Positions 27,826-37,488 are shown, counted from the stretch's first letter. The stretch: DNA of 64,000 nucleotides from UBA6544 sp038131165 (GCA_038131165.1 JAYPOZ010000008.1:11446-75445); one strand, 5' to 3'. Made by a program: numbers and translations. Notes: generated from the sequence alone by a model not told the origin.

Positions 27826-29235
27826 TCAGTCTACGACGACCGGCTCGATCGTCTCCAAAATCCAGCGCGCGATGGCGGTCATCCGGGCATCGTCGCCCTG
27901 CTGGCCGATCACCTGGGCGCCGACCGGCAGGCCGCCGACGCCGAGCAGCGGCATCGTGACCGCCGGCGCGAACAGCATCGAGCTTGGATAATTGAAGATG
28001 GCATCCCCCGTAGGGCGCGGCGCCAGCGGCTTGCCGGGCTCGTCGCGCGGCATCAGAGGGGCGGGGCCCGGGCAGGATAGGCTGATCATCGCGTCGGCGA
28101 AGGGGCCGACGCGGGCATGCGCCATCTGCGCCCGGTCGCGGGCCAGCAGCGCGGCGCGGTAGTCGTCCGGCGTCATGGCTTCGGCCTTGGCGAGGGTGGC
28201 CTGGGTCCGGGCGCTGACGCCATCGGGGTTCTCGTTCACGAGATTGCGCTGCGCCCACCGGTTCTCCCAGCCCGTGATCGCGCTGCACACGGCGCCGGCC
28301 CCCTCGACCGCCGTTTCCAGAGTTTCGTAGGACGGGTTGTCGGACCGACGCAGAATCTCGACGCCGGCGTCCGCCAGCCGGTCGAGCAGCGTCTCGAAAG
28401 CAGACTTGCTGGCCGCGTCGAGGATTTTCCAGCCGTCGCCTTCGAGCACGAGCAGACGGTTGGGGCGTGCGGCCTTTGGCGTCGTCGCCGGGCCGACAAG
28501 GCCCGGATAGCCGCGGTCGCCGCCGGCCCGGTTGGCGATTTCGATCGCGATCTGCCACATGTCCTCGATGCATCCCGCATGCGGTCCATGGGTACTCATG
28601 CTGGTCGCCATGCGTTCGCCGCGGTTGATGCCGCCCTGGCTCGGTTTCAGGGCGACATTGCCGCAGAAGGCGGCGGGGCGGATGATCGAGCCGCCGACCT
28701 GGCTGCCGATGGCGGCGGGCAGCATCCGCGCGGCGACGGCGGCGGCCGATCCCGAAGACGAGCCGCCCGGCGTGCGGGCCGGATCGAACGGGTTGGTCGT
28801 CGGGCCTGGATGCGAGCCGCCAAGCTCCGCGGTCACGGTCTTGGCGACGATGACGGCGCCAGCCTCGCGCAACGCCCAGACGGCGGCATTGTCGCGCTTC
28901 GGGAAATTCCCCGCATAGGCGGCGCAGCCCATTTGGGTCGGCATGTCCTTGGTCTCCAGGAGATCCTTGATGCCAATCGGCAGTCCGTCGATGGGAGAAA
29001 GCGGGCTACCGTCCTTCCAGCGCGCGGTGCTGGCATCGGCGGCGGCGCGCGCCCCCTCGGCATTCAGGGCCGGGAAGGCCTGGACGACGGGTTCCCGCTC
29101 CGCGATGGTCTCGAGGCAACGTTCCAGATAGTCGCGCGGCGTGTCCGAGCCATCTCGGAAAGCCGCTGTCGCATCGTGGAATGTGAGCGCCGAAAAGCTG
29201 CGCGGGTCGTATTTCGTTGGGGTGACGGCGTCCAT
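27826..29235 (-). CDS. Amidase (amidase signature family)
   Basis: 469 residues. The Ser-cisSer-Lys triad is visible: Lys in LPIGIKDLLETKDM (about 88), the Gly/Ser-rich TPGGSSSGSAAAVAA (about 155-169), and the nucleophile region SQVGGSIIRPAAFCG. The enzyme hydrolyses a carboxamide to acid and ammonia in the cytosol; specificity is not readable. It lies between the TauD-type dioxygenase (45 bp upstream) and UbiD (96 bp downstream), consistent with stepwise degradation of an amide-containing aromatic or heterocyclic compound. Confidence 0.93.
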   Translation of the reverse strand: MDAVTPTKYDPRSFSALTFHDATAAFRDGSDTPRDYLERCLETIAEREPVVQAFPALNAEGARAAADASTARWKDGSPLSPIDGLPIGIKDLLETKDMPTQMGCAAYAGNFPKRDNAAVWALREAGAVIVAKTVTAELGGSHPGPTTNPFDPARTPGGSSSGSAAAVAARMLPAAIGSQVGGSIIRPAAFCGNVALKPSQGGINRGERMATSMSTHGPHAGCIEDMWQIAIEIANRAGGDRGYPGLVGPATTPKAARPNRLLVLEGDGWKILDAASKSAFETLLDRLADAGVEILRRSDNPSYETLETAVEGAGAVCSAITGWENRWAQRNLVNENPDGVSARTQATLAKAEAMTPDDYRAALLARDRAQMAHARVGPFADAMISLSCPGPAPLMPRDEPGKPLAPRPTGDAIFNYPSSMLFAPAVTMPLLGVGGLPVGAQVIGQQGDDARMTAIARWILETIEPVVVD

Positions 29236-29280
29236 GTTCTGCTCCTTGTTCTTCGGCCTCGTGCTCTCGGTCTTCGACGC

Positions 29281-30141
29281 TCAGGCCGGCGGCGTGCCGA
29301 CGACCTGGACCCGCCGCATGTCGCGGCGGTATCCGTGGTAGTCGTTGACGGCGATATGGTTCACGCATCTGTTGTCCCAAAAGGTCACGGAACCCGGTGC
29401 CCAGCGGAAGCGGAAGGTGTATTCGGGACGGGCCGCGTGCCGGAAGAGATAGTCGAGCAGCGGCGCGCTCTCCGCCTCCGTCATCCCTTCCAGGCGCCGC
29501 GTATAGGAGATGTTCACGAACAGGGATTTCCGTCCGGATTCGGGATGGGTGCGCACGATGGGATGGAGGCTTTCGGTCGGCCGCCAGGCGTCATCTTCGC
29601 GCACGCCCGTGGAGCGCCCTCTGCTGGCCTTCGATTGCGGCCCCGCAACCCGGGTATCGTTGTGTACGGCGCGCAAGCCGCCCAGAAGCTCCTTCATGCC
29701 GTCCGAAAGGGCTTCGTAGGCCAGATATTGATTGGCGAACATTGTGTCGCCGCCTTGCGGCGGCGTCTCCAGCGCATACAGAATGCCGCCCATCGGCGGG
29801 GCCGCCAGGCATGTCGTATCGGCGTGCCAGTCCTCGCCCACGACCCGCGTCGCGTCGGGTTCCTTCACGATATGGACGACTTCCGGATGCGGGCCGGCCT
29901 TAATCAGGTTGGGGTGAACCAGCAGGTCCCCGAAGCGCCGCCCGAACCGCATTAGGGCCTCGTCGTCCAGCGACTGGTCGCGGAAGAAGATCACCAGGTT
30001 GTCGATCAGGGCCCGGCGGATTTCCGCGATGGCCTCATCCGGCAGGTCATGCGACAGGTCGACGCCGGAGACAATTCCGCCACCGGCACCGGCGAGGCGT
30101 TCGACGTCGATATGGCGGTATCCCAGAGCGTTTCCGTCCAT
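29281..30141 (-). CDS. TauD/TfdA-family 2-oxoglutarate-dependent dioxygenase
   Basis: 286 residues. The iron facial triad is seen as WHADTTC (His-x-Asp) with the distal His in WDNRCVNHIAVNDY, and the 2OG-binding Arg follows in RDMRRVQV. GGDTMFANQYLAYEALS is a strong family signature. The enzyme oxidatively cleaves sulfonates, aryloxy-acids or related compounds. It is first in the - strand set with amidase and UbiD. A paralogue lies at 45394-46248. Confidence 0.93.
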   Translation of the reverse strand: MDGNALGYRHIDVERLAGAGGGIVSGVDLSHDLPDEAIAEIRRALIDNLVIFFRDQSLDDEALMRFGRRFGDLLVHPNLIKAGPHPEVVHIVKEPDATRVVGEDWHADTTCLAAPPMGGILYALETPPQGGDTMFANQYLAYEALSDGMKELLGGLRAVHNDTRVAGPQSKASRGRSTGVREDDAWRPTESLHPIVRTHPESGRKSLFVNISYTRRLEGMTEAESAPLLDYLFRHAARPEYTFRFRWAPGSVTFWDNRCVNHIAVNDYHGYRRDMRRVQVVGTPPA

Positions 30142-30233
30142 GGTTTACATTCGGCGCAAGCCGTCCTCTGTAAAGTCACGATGTTTGCCTTGAAGGGACA
30201 GTAGGTTTCCCCGCATCGAATAGAAGATGGGGG

Positions 30234-31157
30234 TTACACATCTTCCCAAAATTGAACCATGCGGCGACGCATTGCCCGGTCGGGGAGAGGCCCGGCGCCG
30301 GCGCCGAGATTGTCGATCATGTGCGCGGGATCGGCGGTCGCGGGGATGGCGCAGGTGACGGCAGGGTGCGACAGGATGAACTTGAGAAAGAACTGGCTCC
30401 AGTTGGCGCAATCGAATTCCGCCGCCCATTCCGGCAGGGTCTCGCCCTCGACGGACTGGAACAGCCCGCCCCCTTCGTAAGGCCGGTTGGCGATCACGGC
30501 AATGCCGCGCTCGGCCGCGACGGGCAGCAGTCTCGTCTCGACCGCCCGCTCGCCGATGGAATAGGCCATCTGCACAAAGTCGATGTCTTCGCTCTCCATG
30601 ATCGCGACCAGATCGTCGATGGCGCCGCTGGTATAATGGGTGATGCCGATATAGCGGAAGATGCCGGCGGCCTTCCAAAGGTGCAGGGTCTCCAACTGGG
30701 TGCGCCAATCGACGAGGTTGTGGATTTGCATGAGGTCGACGGTGCCGGTCCGCAGGCGGCGCAGCGACTCTTCCATCTGCGCGATGCCCCGGTCGCGGCC
30801 CTCCGTCCATACCTTGGTCGCGAGGAAGGTTTGCTCGCGGGTCTCCGCCGCCGTCAGCAGGTCGCCGACGACGCCTTCCGCCCGCCCATACATCGGCGAG
30901 GCATCGACGACGCTGCCGCCCGCCCCGTACATCAATTGCAGGACTTCGCGCTGCGGGCCGCGGGCGGCGGTGTCTTCCGGCACGTCGAAGGCCTGCCAGG
31001 TGCCGAGGCCGACAATGGGGAGCAGCTCGCCGGTCTTGGGGATGGCGCGTCGTATCATGGGAGGCATGGCAATGGAGGCTCCAGTCAAGACCAGCGCCGC
31101 GCTGCCGGCTGCCGCGAGTTGCATAAATTCCCGCCGGGTGACGTCTCGCACGCTCAT
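30234..31157 (-). CDS. Aldo/keto reductase with twin-arginine export signal
   Basis: 307 residues from ATG 31157. The N-terminus carries a Tat motif TRREFMQL followed by a hydrophobic stretch (AAAGSAALVLTGASIAM), so the enzyme is probably exported folded or membrane-anchored. That is unusual for the NAD(P)H-using AKR family. AKR catalytic residues are in place: Asp and Tyr in VVDASPMYGRAEGV, Lys in FLATKVW and His in LMQIHNLVD. It is downstream of the cyclase gene by 10 bp and so probably co-transcribed. Confidence 0.88.
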   Translation of the reverse strand: MSVRDVTRREFMQLAAAGSAALVLTGASIAMPPMIRRAIPKTGELLPIVGLGTWQAFDVPEDTAARGPQREVLQLMYGAGGSVVDASPMYGRAEGVVGDLLTAAETREQTFLATKVWTEGRDRGIAQMEESLRRLRTGTVDLMQIHNLVDWRTQLETLHLWKAAGIFRYIGITHYTSGAIDDLVAIMESEDIDFVQMAYSIGERAVETRLLPVAAERGIAVIANRPYEGGGLFQSVEGETLPEWAAEFDCANWSQFFLKFILSHPAVTCAIPATADPAHMIDNLGAGAGPLPDRAMRRRMVQFWEDV

Positions 31158-31167
31158 CGCCGCAACG

Positions 31168-32427
31168 TCAGCCGGCGGCCGTGATTCTTGCGACCTGTTC
31201 GTCGCGGGCGAAGATTTCGATCTCCTCGCCGACGCCGCGCAACGGATGCCGCCCGACGGACCGCCAGCCATCCGGCGCGAGGTCGACGAAAGCCCGGCTC
31301 GCCAAGGCGTCGCGGCCGACCGTCTTGGTCAATGATTCGATTCGCGCCGCTTCGTTCGCGGCGGCGCCGATGACGCTGAACTCGACCCGCGCCGGGACGC
31401 CGATATTGCCGTAGAGGACCTCGCCCACATGCAGGCCGATGCCGAAGGAAATTTCCGGCTTGCCGTCTCGGGCGCGCCCGGCATTGGCGCCCTTGAGCCG
31501 TGCCGTCGCCTCTCGCAGAGCCGACGTCGCGGCGGCGGCGGCCTCCTCGGCGGTCATTTCGCCCTCGCCGATCGGGAAAATGCCGAGCACGGCGTCGCCG
31601 ATAAACCGCAAGACTTCGCCGCCGTTGGCGATGACCGCGCCGGCCGTGACCTCGAAATAGTCGTTCAGGGTGGCGAGGAACTGCGCCTTGGACATGGATT
31701 CGGCCAAGGGCGTCGAGCCCCGCAGGTCGCTGAACCAGATCACGGCATTGATTTCCTCGCCGTCGCCGAGCTTGATCTGTCCCTGCAGGACGCGCTTGCC
31801 CGCGCTGCGGCCGAGATAGGCATCGAGAACGTTCCGCGCTGTCTGTTCCTTGATGGTGACCTTGCAGGCGACGGCCAGGCGCTTCTGAATTCGCATCAGC
31901 GCCGCGATGTCCCGGTCGCTGAATCCCGAGGGCCGGTCCGTCAGCCAGGAGGCTATCATCCCTTCTGTGTTCGAATATGCGGTTGGCGTTTCGGAAAATG
32001 CGGACGCATTGATTAGATAATCGGTCGCGCCTTCGTCCCGAAAGGTTTCCAGCACCGAAAAATCGACCAGCGCGTCGTCTCCGGTAAGCCGGCGGCGCAA
32101 GAAGGGCGTGCCGGACTCGAGGACAACGGCAATCGGGCTTTTCTGGAAAGCTTCGGTGTTCAGCATCTCGCCGTGCAGGAAGCTTTCCGAAACCAGCCCT
32201 TCGCCCGGCTTCCAGACCAGGCTCGTTCCGGCGAAGAGCGGGTGCAGGGTGCTGAAGCCGATCGAGCCGCGCGAGATCGGAATCCCGGCGGCGCGAAGCC
32301 GATCGCAACAGCCGCCGAAAAGCGTCTCGATATCGGCGCCGGTGAGCGCGCGCGTGATCAGCCAGTCCGCGACCTGATCGATCAGCGTGTCGCCGTAACT
32401 CAAAGCTTGGTGGTCGAGTTCGCTCAT
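31168..32427 (-). CDS. Class III adenylate/guanylate cyclase with N-terminal unknown/sensor region
   Basis: 419 residues from ATG 32427, 8 bp after the upstream ligase stop (a start at 32463 would overlap that gene). The C-terminal catalytic domain (about 215-405) has the metal-binding Asps in WFSDLRGSTPLAESM and FIGDAVLGIFP, and the Asn/Arg transition-state region in AANEAARIESL. The adenine-specifying Lys position reads Arg (VLRFIGD). The N-terminal 200 residues have no transmembrane segment and may be a GAF-like sensor (SNTEGMIASWL, FSDRDIAALMRIQ). It makes cAMP or cGMP in the cytosol; a cNMP-binding ABC protein sits at 14661. It lies in a tight cluster with the acyl-CoA ligase and aldo/keto reductase. 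Confidence 0.9.
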   Translation of the reverse strand: MSELDHQALSYGDTLIDQVADWLITRALTGADIETLFGGCCDRLRAAGIPISRGSIGFSTLHPLFAGTSLVWKPGEGLVSESFLHGEMLNTEAFQKSPIAVVLESGTPFLRRRLTGDDALVDFSVLETFRDEGATDYLINASAFSETPTAYSNTEGMIASWLTDRPSGFSDRDIAALMRIQKRLAVACKVTIKEQTARNVLDAYLGRSAGKRVLQGQIKLGDGEEINAVIWFSDLRGSTPLAESMSKAQFLATLNDYFEVTAGAVIANGGEVLRFIGDAVLGIFPIGEGEMTAEEAAAAATSALREATARLKGANAGRARDGKPEISFGIGLHVGEVLYGNIGVPARVEFSVIGAAANEAARIESLTKTVGRDALASRAFVDLAPDGWRSVGRHPLRGVGEEIEIFARDEQVARITAAG

Positions 32428-32434
32428 CCGAAGC

Positions 32435-34231
32435 CTATCCGCGGTAGAGCGCTTCGAGCGCATCTCCGAACCGGGCCTTAATCATGTGCCGGCGAATCTT
32501 CATGCTCGGGGTGAGCATCTCGTTGTCGATGCTGAAGGGCTCCGCGGTCAGGATGAACTTCCGAACCCGCTCGATCGTATTGAGCCGTCCGTTGATCCGG
32601 TCGAGCGCCTCGCGGACAGCGGTGCTGAACGCCTCGTTCTCGACCAATTCGGAAAGATCGGGCGCCGTGCCGTTCGCTTTCGCCCAATCGTGGGCGAAGT
32701 CGGTATCGGGGACGATCAGCGCCACCAAATGCGGGCGCTTGTCGCCATAGACCATCGCCTGGGCGATCTCGGGCTCCGCCGTCAGCATGCCTTCGACCCG
32801 TTGCGGGGCCACATTGTCGCCGCCCGAATTGACGATGATGTCCTTCTTGCGGTCGGTGATGCGGATATAGCCGTCTTCGTCGATCTCGCCGATGTCGCCG
32901 GTGTGGAGCCAGCCGTCCTGAATCGCTTCGGAGGTCGCTTCCTCGTTGTTCCAATATCCCTGCATGACCAACTCGCCGCGCACCAATATCTCGCCGTCTT
33001 CGGCGATCCGCACCTCGACGTCCTTCATCGGCGGTCCGACGGTGCGCATCTTGTTCGGATGGGGCGGATTGCAGCTGACGACCGGCGCCGATTCCGTCTG
33101 GCCGTATCCTTGCAGGATCGTCAGGCCGAGGCCGGTGAAGAAGACCCCGATGTCGTAATTGAGCGGTGCCCCGCCCGAGACGAAGGCCTTCAGGCGGCCG
33201 CCGAAGCGTTCCTTCACCTTGCTGCGCACCAGCTTGTCCATGAGGCCGTCGAGCAGCGAATCGATGGGGCCGAGGGAACCCGGCGCCTCGTAGCGGCGGC
33301 GGCCGAGGTCGACCGCTTTCATGAACATCTTTCTCTTCAGGCTGCCGCTCTGTTCCACGCCGCGGATGATGCGGCCATGCATCGCTTCGTATAGGCGCGG
33401 CACGGCGGTGAGGATGGTCGGGCGGACTTCAGAGATGTTGCCTGTCAGTTTTTCGACGCCTTCCGCGTAATAGATTTGCGCGCCGATGGAGATCGGCAGG
33501 AACTGGCCCGCCGTATGCTCGTAGGAATGCGAGAGCGGCAGGAACGAGAGAAAAATCTCCCGCCCCTCCTCGAAGCCCGGCAGTTGCTCGAGAAATTCAT
33601 GTGCGCCCATGCAATTGCAAAGGATGGCGCCGTGGCTCAGCATCACGCCCTTCGGCGTGCCGGAGGTGCCGGATGTGTAGATCAGGCAAGATGTCGCGTT
33701 GCGGGGAATTTCCGTCGGTTTCGGCAGCGCCGTGGGGTCCGCCGTCTCGCCGCGCAGGAGCGCTTCCTCCCAGGTCAGGGTCTCGAACGGATGACTGCCC
33801 TCCGGCAGGGCGTCGATGGAGATGACAAAGCCGAGATCGGGGCATTGTATCGCCGCGGCGCAAACTCGGTCGGCAAGGGCCTTGCTCGAGACGATCACGC
33901 CCTTGGCCCCGCTGTCGGACAGAATGTGCAGATGGTCTTCAACCGTGTTCGTGGTATAGGCCGGAACCGAAATGCCGCCCGCCGCCATGACCGCGATATC
34001 CGCCATCATCCATTCGGGGCGGTTCTCCGCCACCAAGCCCACCCGGTCGCCGGCTTCGACGCCGAGCGAGCGAAGCGCCCGGGCCAGACGGGTGACCGTA
34101 TCGGACGTCTCCCGCCAGCTGGTCGAGGACCACTCGCCGTTCGATTTCGCCCAAAGAAACGGCGCGTCGCCATAATGCTCCACGCGGTCGTAGAACATTT
34201 CGACCAGATTCGGCATTGCCTGATAGTCCAT
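32435..34231 (-). CDS. Long-chain fatty-acid-CoA ligase-like AMP-dependent synthetase (FAA1/FadD15 type)
   Basis: 598 residues from ATG 34231. The AMP-binding P-loop-like motif is YTSGTSGTPKGVMLSHG (about 180-196), then GYGQTESAPVVS, the WLHTGDIGEIDEDGYIRITDRKKD hinge region (split here), and the catalytic Lys in LTPSMKIRRHMI near the C-terminus. It activates a carboxylic acid to acyl-CoA through an acyl-AMP. It is first of the - strand set with cyclase and aldo/keto reductase, and divergent from oligoendopeptidase F. Confidence 0.92.
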   Translation of the reverse strand: MDYQAMPNLVEMFYDRVEHYGDAPFLWAKSNGEWSSTSWRETSDTVTRLARALRSLGVEAGDRVGLVAENRPEWMMADIAVMAAGGISVPAYTTNTVEDHLHILSDSGAKGVIVSSKALADRVCAAAIQCPDLGFVISIDALPEGSHPFETLTWEEALLRGETADPTALPKPTEIPRNATSCLIYTSGTSGTPKGVMLSHGAILCNCMGAHEFLEQLPGFEEGREIFLSFLPLSHSYEHTAGQFLPISIGAQIYYAEGVEKLTGNISEVRPTILTAVPRLYEAMHGRIIRGVEQSGSLKRKMFMKAVDLGRRRYEAPGSLGPIDSLLDGLMDKLVRSKVKERFGGRLKAFVSGGAPLNYDIGVFFTGLGLTILQGYGQTESAPVVSCNPPHPNKMRTVGPPMKDVEVRIAEDGEILVRGELVMQGYWNNEEATSEAIQDGWLHTGDIGEIDEDGYIRITDRKKDIIVNSGGDNVAPQRVEGMLTAEPEIAQAMVYGDKRPHLVALIVPDTDFAHDWAKANGTAPDLSELVENEAFSTAVREALDRINGRLNTIERVRKFILTAEPFSIDNEMLTPSMKIRRHMIKARFGDALEALYRG

Positions 34232-34401
34232 TCCCGCGTCCCGCTTCCCTGTAGTCCCATGAATTTTTCTACCGTTGTTATATAGGGAAGCGGATACAAG
34301 AAAAACCACCTCCACGCCGGCGGGCCGCCGCTATTGAAGCGATGATTGCTTGTGAGGCTCCCTCCGCGCGCCTATATCGCCTGAAAGCAGGGAGTATGAG
34401 C

Positions 34402-36180
34402 ATGAATGACGCCGCACGGCTTGGAGCTTTGCCCACGTGGGATTTGGCGGATCTTTATCCGGGTACCGAATCGCCCGAACTGGCCGGCGATCTGGAAGCG
34501 GCGGCCGCCGAAGCCGAGACCTTCGCGGCGCAATACGAAGGCGGACTGGCTGCGCTCGACGGGGCGGCGCTGGGCAAAGCGGTCGCTGAGTATGAACGCC
34601 AGGAGGAACGTCTCGGGCGCATCATGAGTTTCGCCCATCTGCTCTATGCCGGGGACATTACGAATCCCGAAACCGGGCGGTTTTTCCAGACCATGCAGGA
34701 AAAGGTCAACGCGGTCGCCTCGGTCCTGCTTTTCTTCGAGCTGGAACTGCGCCGGATCGAGGACGACGAGCTTGAAGCGAAATTGGCGGACGACGGACTC
34801 GCCAAGTACCGGCCCTGGCTGCGCGACATGCGTGCGTTCCGGCCCTATCAACTGTCCGACGAGGTGGAGAAACTGCTGCTCGAGAAATCCGTCGCGGGGC
34901 GCGCGTCCTGGGTGCGGCTCTTCGACGAGACGATCGCCGATCTCCGCTTTCCCTTCAAGGGGCGCGATCTGACCGAGACCGAGATCCTCGACCATCTCAG
35001 CGACCCGGACGGGGACAACCGCCGCGAAGCGGCGCAATCGCTCGGCCAGGTTCTGGGAGAGAACATCCGGCCCTTCGCGCTGATTACGAACACGCTGGCG
35101 AAAGACAAGCAGATCGAGGACCGGTGGCGCGGCTACAAGCGGCCGATCTCGGCGCGCAATCTCTCGAACTTCGTCGAGGACGAAGTGGTGGACGCCCTGC
35201 TCTCGGCGGTGCAGGCGGCCTATCCCCGTATCTCGCACCGCTACTACGCCCTGAAGGCCCGCTGGTTCGGCAGCGACCGGCTCGACTACTGGGACCGCAA
35301 CGCGCCGCCGCCCGACAAGGACGAGCGGATCGTGCCCTGGGAGGAGGCCCGCCGGACCGTGCTCGGCGCCTATGGCGATTTTTCCGGCACCTTGGCCGAT
35401 ATCGGCTGCCGATTCTTCGAGAAGCCCTGGATCGACGCGCCCGTGCGCCCGGGCAAGGCATCCGGCGCCTTCGCGCACCCGACCGTGCCGTCCGCGCATC
35501 CTTATCTGCTGCTGAACTATCAGGGGAAGACCCGCGACGTGATGACCTTGGCGCATGAGCTCGGCCACGGCGTGCATCAGGTTCTCTCGGCGAATCAGGG
35601 GCATTTGATGGCCGACACGCCGCTGACCCTGGCGGAGACGGCGAGCGTGTTCGGCGAGATGCTGACCTTTCAGGCGATGCTGAAGAACACCACCGACCCC
35701 GTTGCACGGCGGGCCATGCTGGCCGGCAAGGTCGAGGACATGATCAATACGGTCGTTCGCCAGACCGCGTTCTGCCATTTCGAGCGCGACATCCACGATG
35801 CCCGCCTGAAAAGCGAGTTGACCTCCGACGAGATCGGCGCGATTTGGATGAACGTACAGCAGGAGAGCCTCGGGCCGAGTTTCCGGTATCACGACGAATA
35901 CCGCCATTACTGGGCCTATATCCCGCATTTCATCCATTCGCCGTTCTATGTGTATGCGTACGCGTTCGGCGATTGCCTCGTGAACGCGCTGTACGCTGTC
36001 TATCGGGACGCGGAAAGCGGGTTCGCGGAGAAATATCTGGAGATGCTGCAGGCCGGCGGTACCTTACGGCACAAGGAGTTGCTGGCGCCGTTCGGTCTCG
36101 ATGCCACCGATCCGGCGTTCTGGGACAAGGGTCTGGGCGTGGTGGAAAGCCTGATCGACGAGCTCGAGGCGGCCTTTTAG
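34402..36180 (+). CDS. pepF: Oligoendopeptidase F (M3 family metallopeptidase)
   Basis: About 592 residues. The zinc motif HELGHGVHQ lies near residue 395, with the third ligand Glu in LTLAETASVFGEMLTF some 25 residues later. The N-terminal substrate-lid helices (PTWDLADLYPG) are typical. AGGGAG at 34389-34394 is 7 nt before the ATG at 34402 but only 1 nt before the in-frame ATG at 34396, so I prefer 34402. This cytosolic enzyme degrades oligopeptides, including those from imported peptides and processed signal sequences. Confidence 0.93.
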   Translation: MNDAARLGALPTWDLADLYPGTESPELAGDLEAAAAEAETFAAQYEGGLAALDGAALGKAVAEYERQEERLGRIMSFAHLLYAGDITNPETGRFFQTMQEKVNAVASVLLFFELELRRIEDDELEAKLADDGLAKYRPWLRDMRAFRPYQLSDEVEKLLLEKSVAGRASWVRLFDETIADLRFPFKGRDLTETEILDHLSDPDGDNRREAAQSLGQVLGENIRPFALITNTLAKDKQIEDRWRGYKRPISARNLSNFVEDEVVDALLSAVQAAYPRISHRYYALKARWFGSDRLDYWDRNAPPPDKDERIVPWEEARRTVLGAYGDFSGTLADIGCRFFEKPWIDAPVRPGKASGAFAHPTVPSAHPYLLLNYQGKTRDVMTLAHELGHGVHQVLSANQGHLMADTPLTLAETASVFGEMLTFQAMLKNTTDPVARRAMLAGKVEDMINTVVRQTAFCHFERDIHDARLKSELTSDEIGAIWMNVQQESLGPSFRYHDEYRHYWAYIPHFIHSPFYVYAYAFGDCLVNALYAVYRDAESGFAEKYLEMLQAGGTLRHKELLAPFGLDATDPAFWDKGLGVVESLIDELEAAF

Positions 36181-36212
36181 GGCGCGCCGGTGCGCGCCGG
36201 GAGTGTTGGGAG

Positions 36213-37472
36213 ATGAAGTCGGGCAAGGTAGCCGCTAGATCCGCCATCGTCATCGGGGCGGGCATTGCCGGGGTTTCCTCGGCGCTTTACCTGCAACGGG
36301 ACGGCCATGCGGTGACGCTGCTGGATCCGGCGCCGCCCGGTTCGATGGCGTCTTTCGGCAACGCGGGCCTGATCGCGACCTATGCGACGATTCCGACGGC
36401 GACGCCGGATATTCTGATGCGGGTGCCCAAGATGCTGATGGACCCGGCGGGTCCGCTGAGCCTGCGCTGGACTTATCTGCCGCGCATGATGCCCTGGCTG
36501 ATCTCGCTGGTTCGCAACAGCACGCCGGAACGCATCCGCCAGAACGCCCTCGCGAAATCCGCCTTATTGGACCGGGCTTGGGAGGATTACCGGCCGCTGA
36601 TCGACGACGCCGGCGCCCACGATCTCGTCTATGCGGGGGGCATGCTCCGCGTCTTCCGGACCGACGCCGCGTTCGACGCCATGAAGGCGCGGGAGATCGA
36701 GCTGATGGACCTGACGGGCCGCGCCTACGAGCTGCTGGGCGCCGACGAAATCCGCCAGATGGAACCGGGACTGGCGCCCCTCTTCAAACACGCGATTTAC
36801 TCCACTGACACGCAGAATATCCGCAATCCGGGACGCCTGACCGAGATGTTCGCAAGCCACTTTCAGGCCAAGGGCGGTACCGTGAAGGCGGAATCCGTGA
36901 CCGGCCTCGAGCGAAGCGGACTGGGCGGATGGCGGGTGCGGACGGACCGGGGCGAATATTCGGCCAGTATCGTCGTCATTGCGGCGGGTGCCTGGTCGCG
37001 GCGCATTGCCGAGATGATCGGGCTGCGAATATTGCTGGATACGGAGCGCGGCTATCACGTCATTCTGCCCGCTCCCGAGCCGGGCCTGAACCGTTCCGTC
37101 CATTTCGGCGAAGAAGGTTGCATGCTGTCGCCGATGGAAATGGGCTACCGGCTTACGACAGGTGTCGAATTGGCCGGTATCGATGCGCCGCCCGATTACC
37201 GAAGGATTCGCCGTGCGGCGGGATTGGTGGAAGGCTATGTAAAAGGCTTGAAATGCGCGGAGCAGTCGATCTGGATGGGCCGGCGGCCTTCGACGCCGGA
37301 TACGGTGCCGATTCTGGGGCCGGTGCGGGGCGCTTCGGGACTCTATTTCGCGACCGGCGGCGCGCATATCGGCATGAGCCTCGGGCCGACCTTCGGGCGG
37401 ATCATCGCGGATCTGGTGGCGGACCGCGACCCCGGGGTAAATCTCATGCCGTATCGGCCGAACCGTTGGTAA
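36213..37472 (+). CDS. DadA-like FAD-dependent amino-acid/amine dehydrogenase (first of tandem pair)
   Basis: 419 residues from the ATG at 36213, with GGGAG just upstream. The N-terminal FAD-binding fold is AIVIGAGIAGVSSALYLQRDGH. Family segments are SFGNAGLIATYA, RVPKMLMDPAGPLSLRW and LDTERGYHVILP; it ends WMGRRPSTPDTVPILGPV, the DAO fold C-terminal FAD contact. Such enzymes oxidise D-amino acids or N-substituted glycines and pass electrons to the membrane quinone pool. It is followed after 16 bp by a close paralogue of the same length (37489). Confidence 0.9.
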   Translation: MKSGKVAARSAIVIGAGIAGVSSALYLQRDGHAVTLLDPAPPGSMASFGNAGLIATYATIPTATPDILMRVPKMLMDPAGPLSLRWTYLPRMMPWLISLVRNSTPERIRQNALAKSALLDRAWEDYRPLIDDAGAHDLVYAGGMLRVFRTDAAFDAMKAREIELMDLTGRAYELLGADEIRQMEPGLAPLFKHAIYSTDTQNIRNPGRLTEMFASHFQAKGGTVKAESVTGLERSGLGGWRVRTDRGEYSASIVVIAAGAWSRRIAEMIGLRILLDTERGYHVILPAPEPGLNRSVHFGEEGCMLSPMEMGYRLTTGVELAGIDAPPDYRRIRRAAGLVEGYVKGLKCAEQSIWMGRRPSTPDTVPILGPVRGASGLYFATGGAHIGMSLGPTFGRIIADLVADRDPGVNLMPYRPNRW

Positions 37473-37488
37473 GAAGGAGGCAGGCGAA

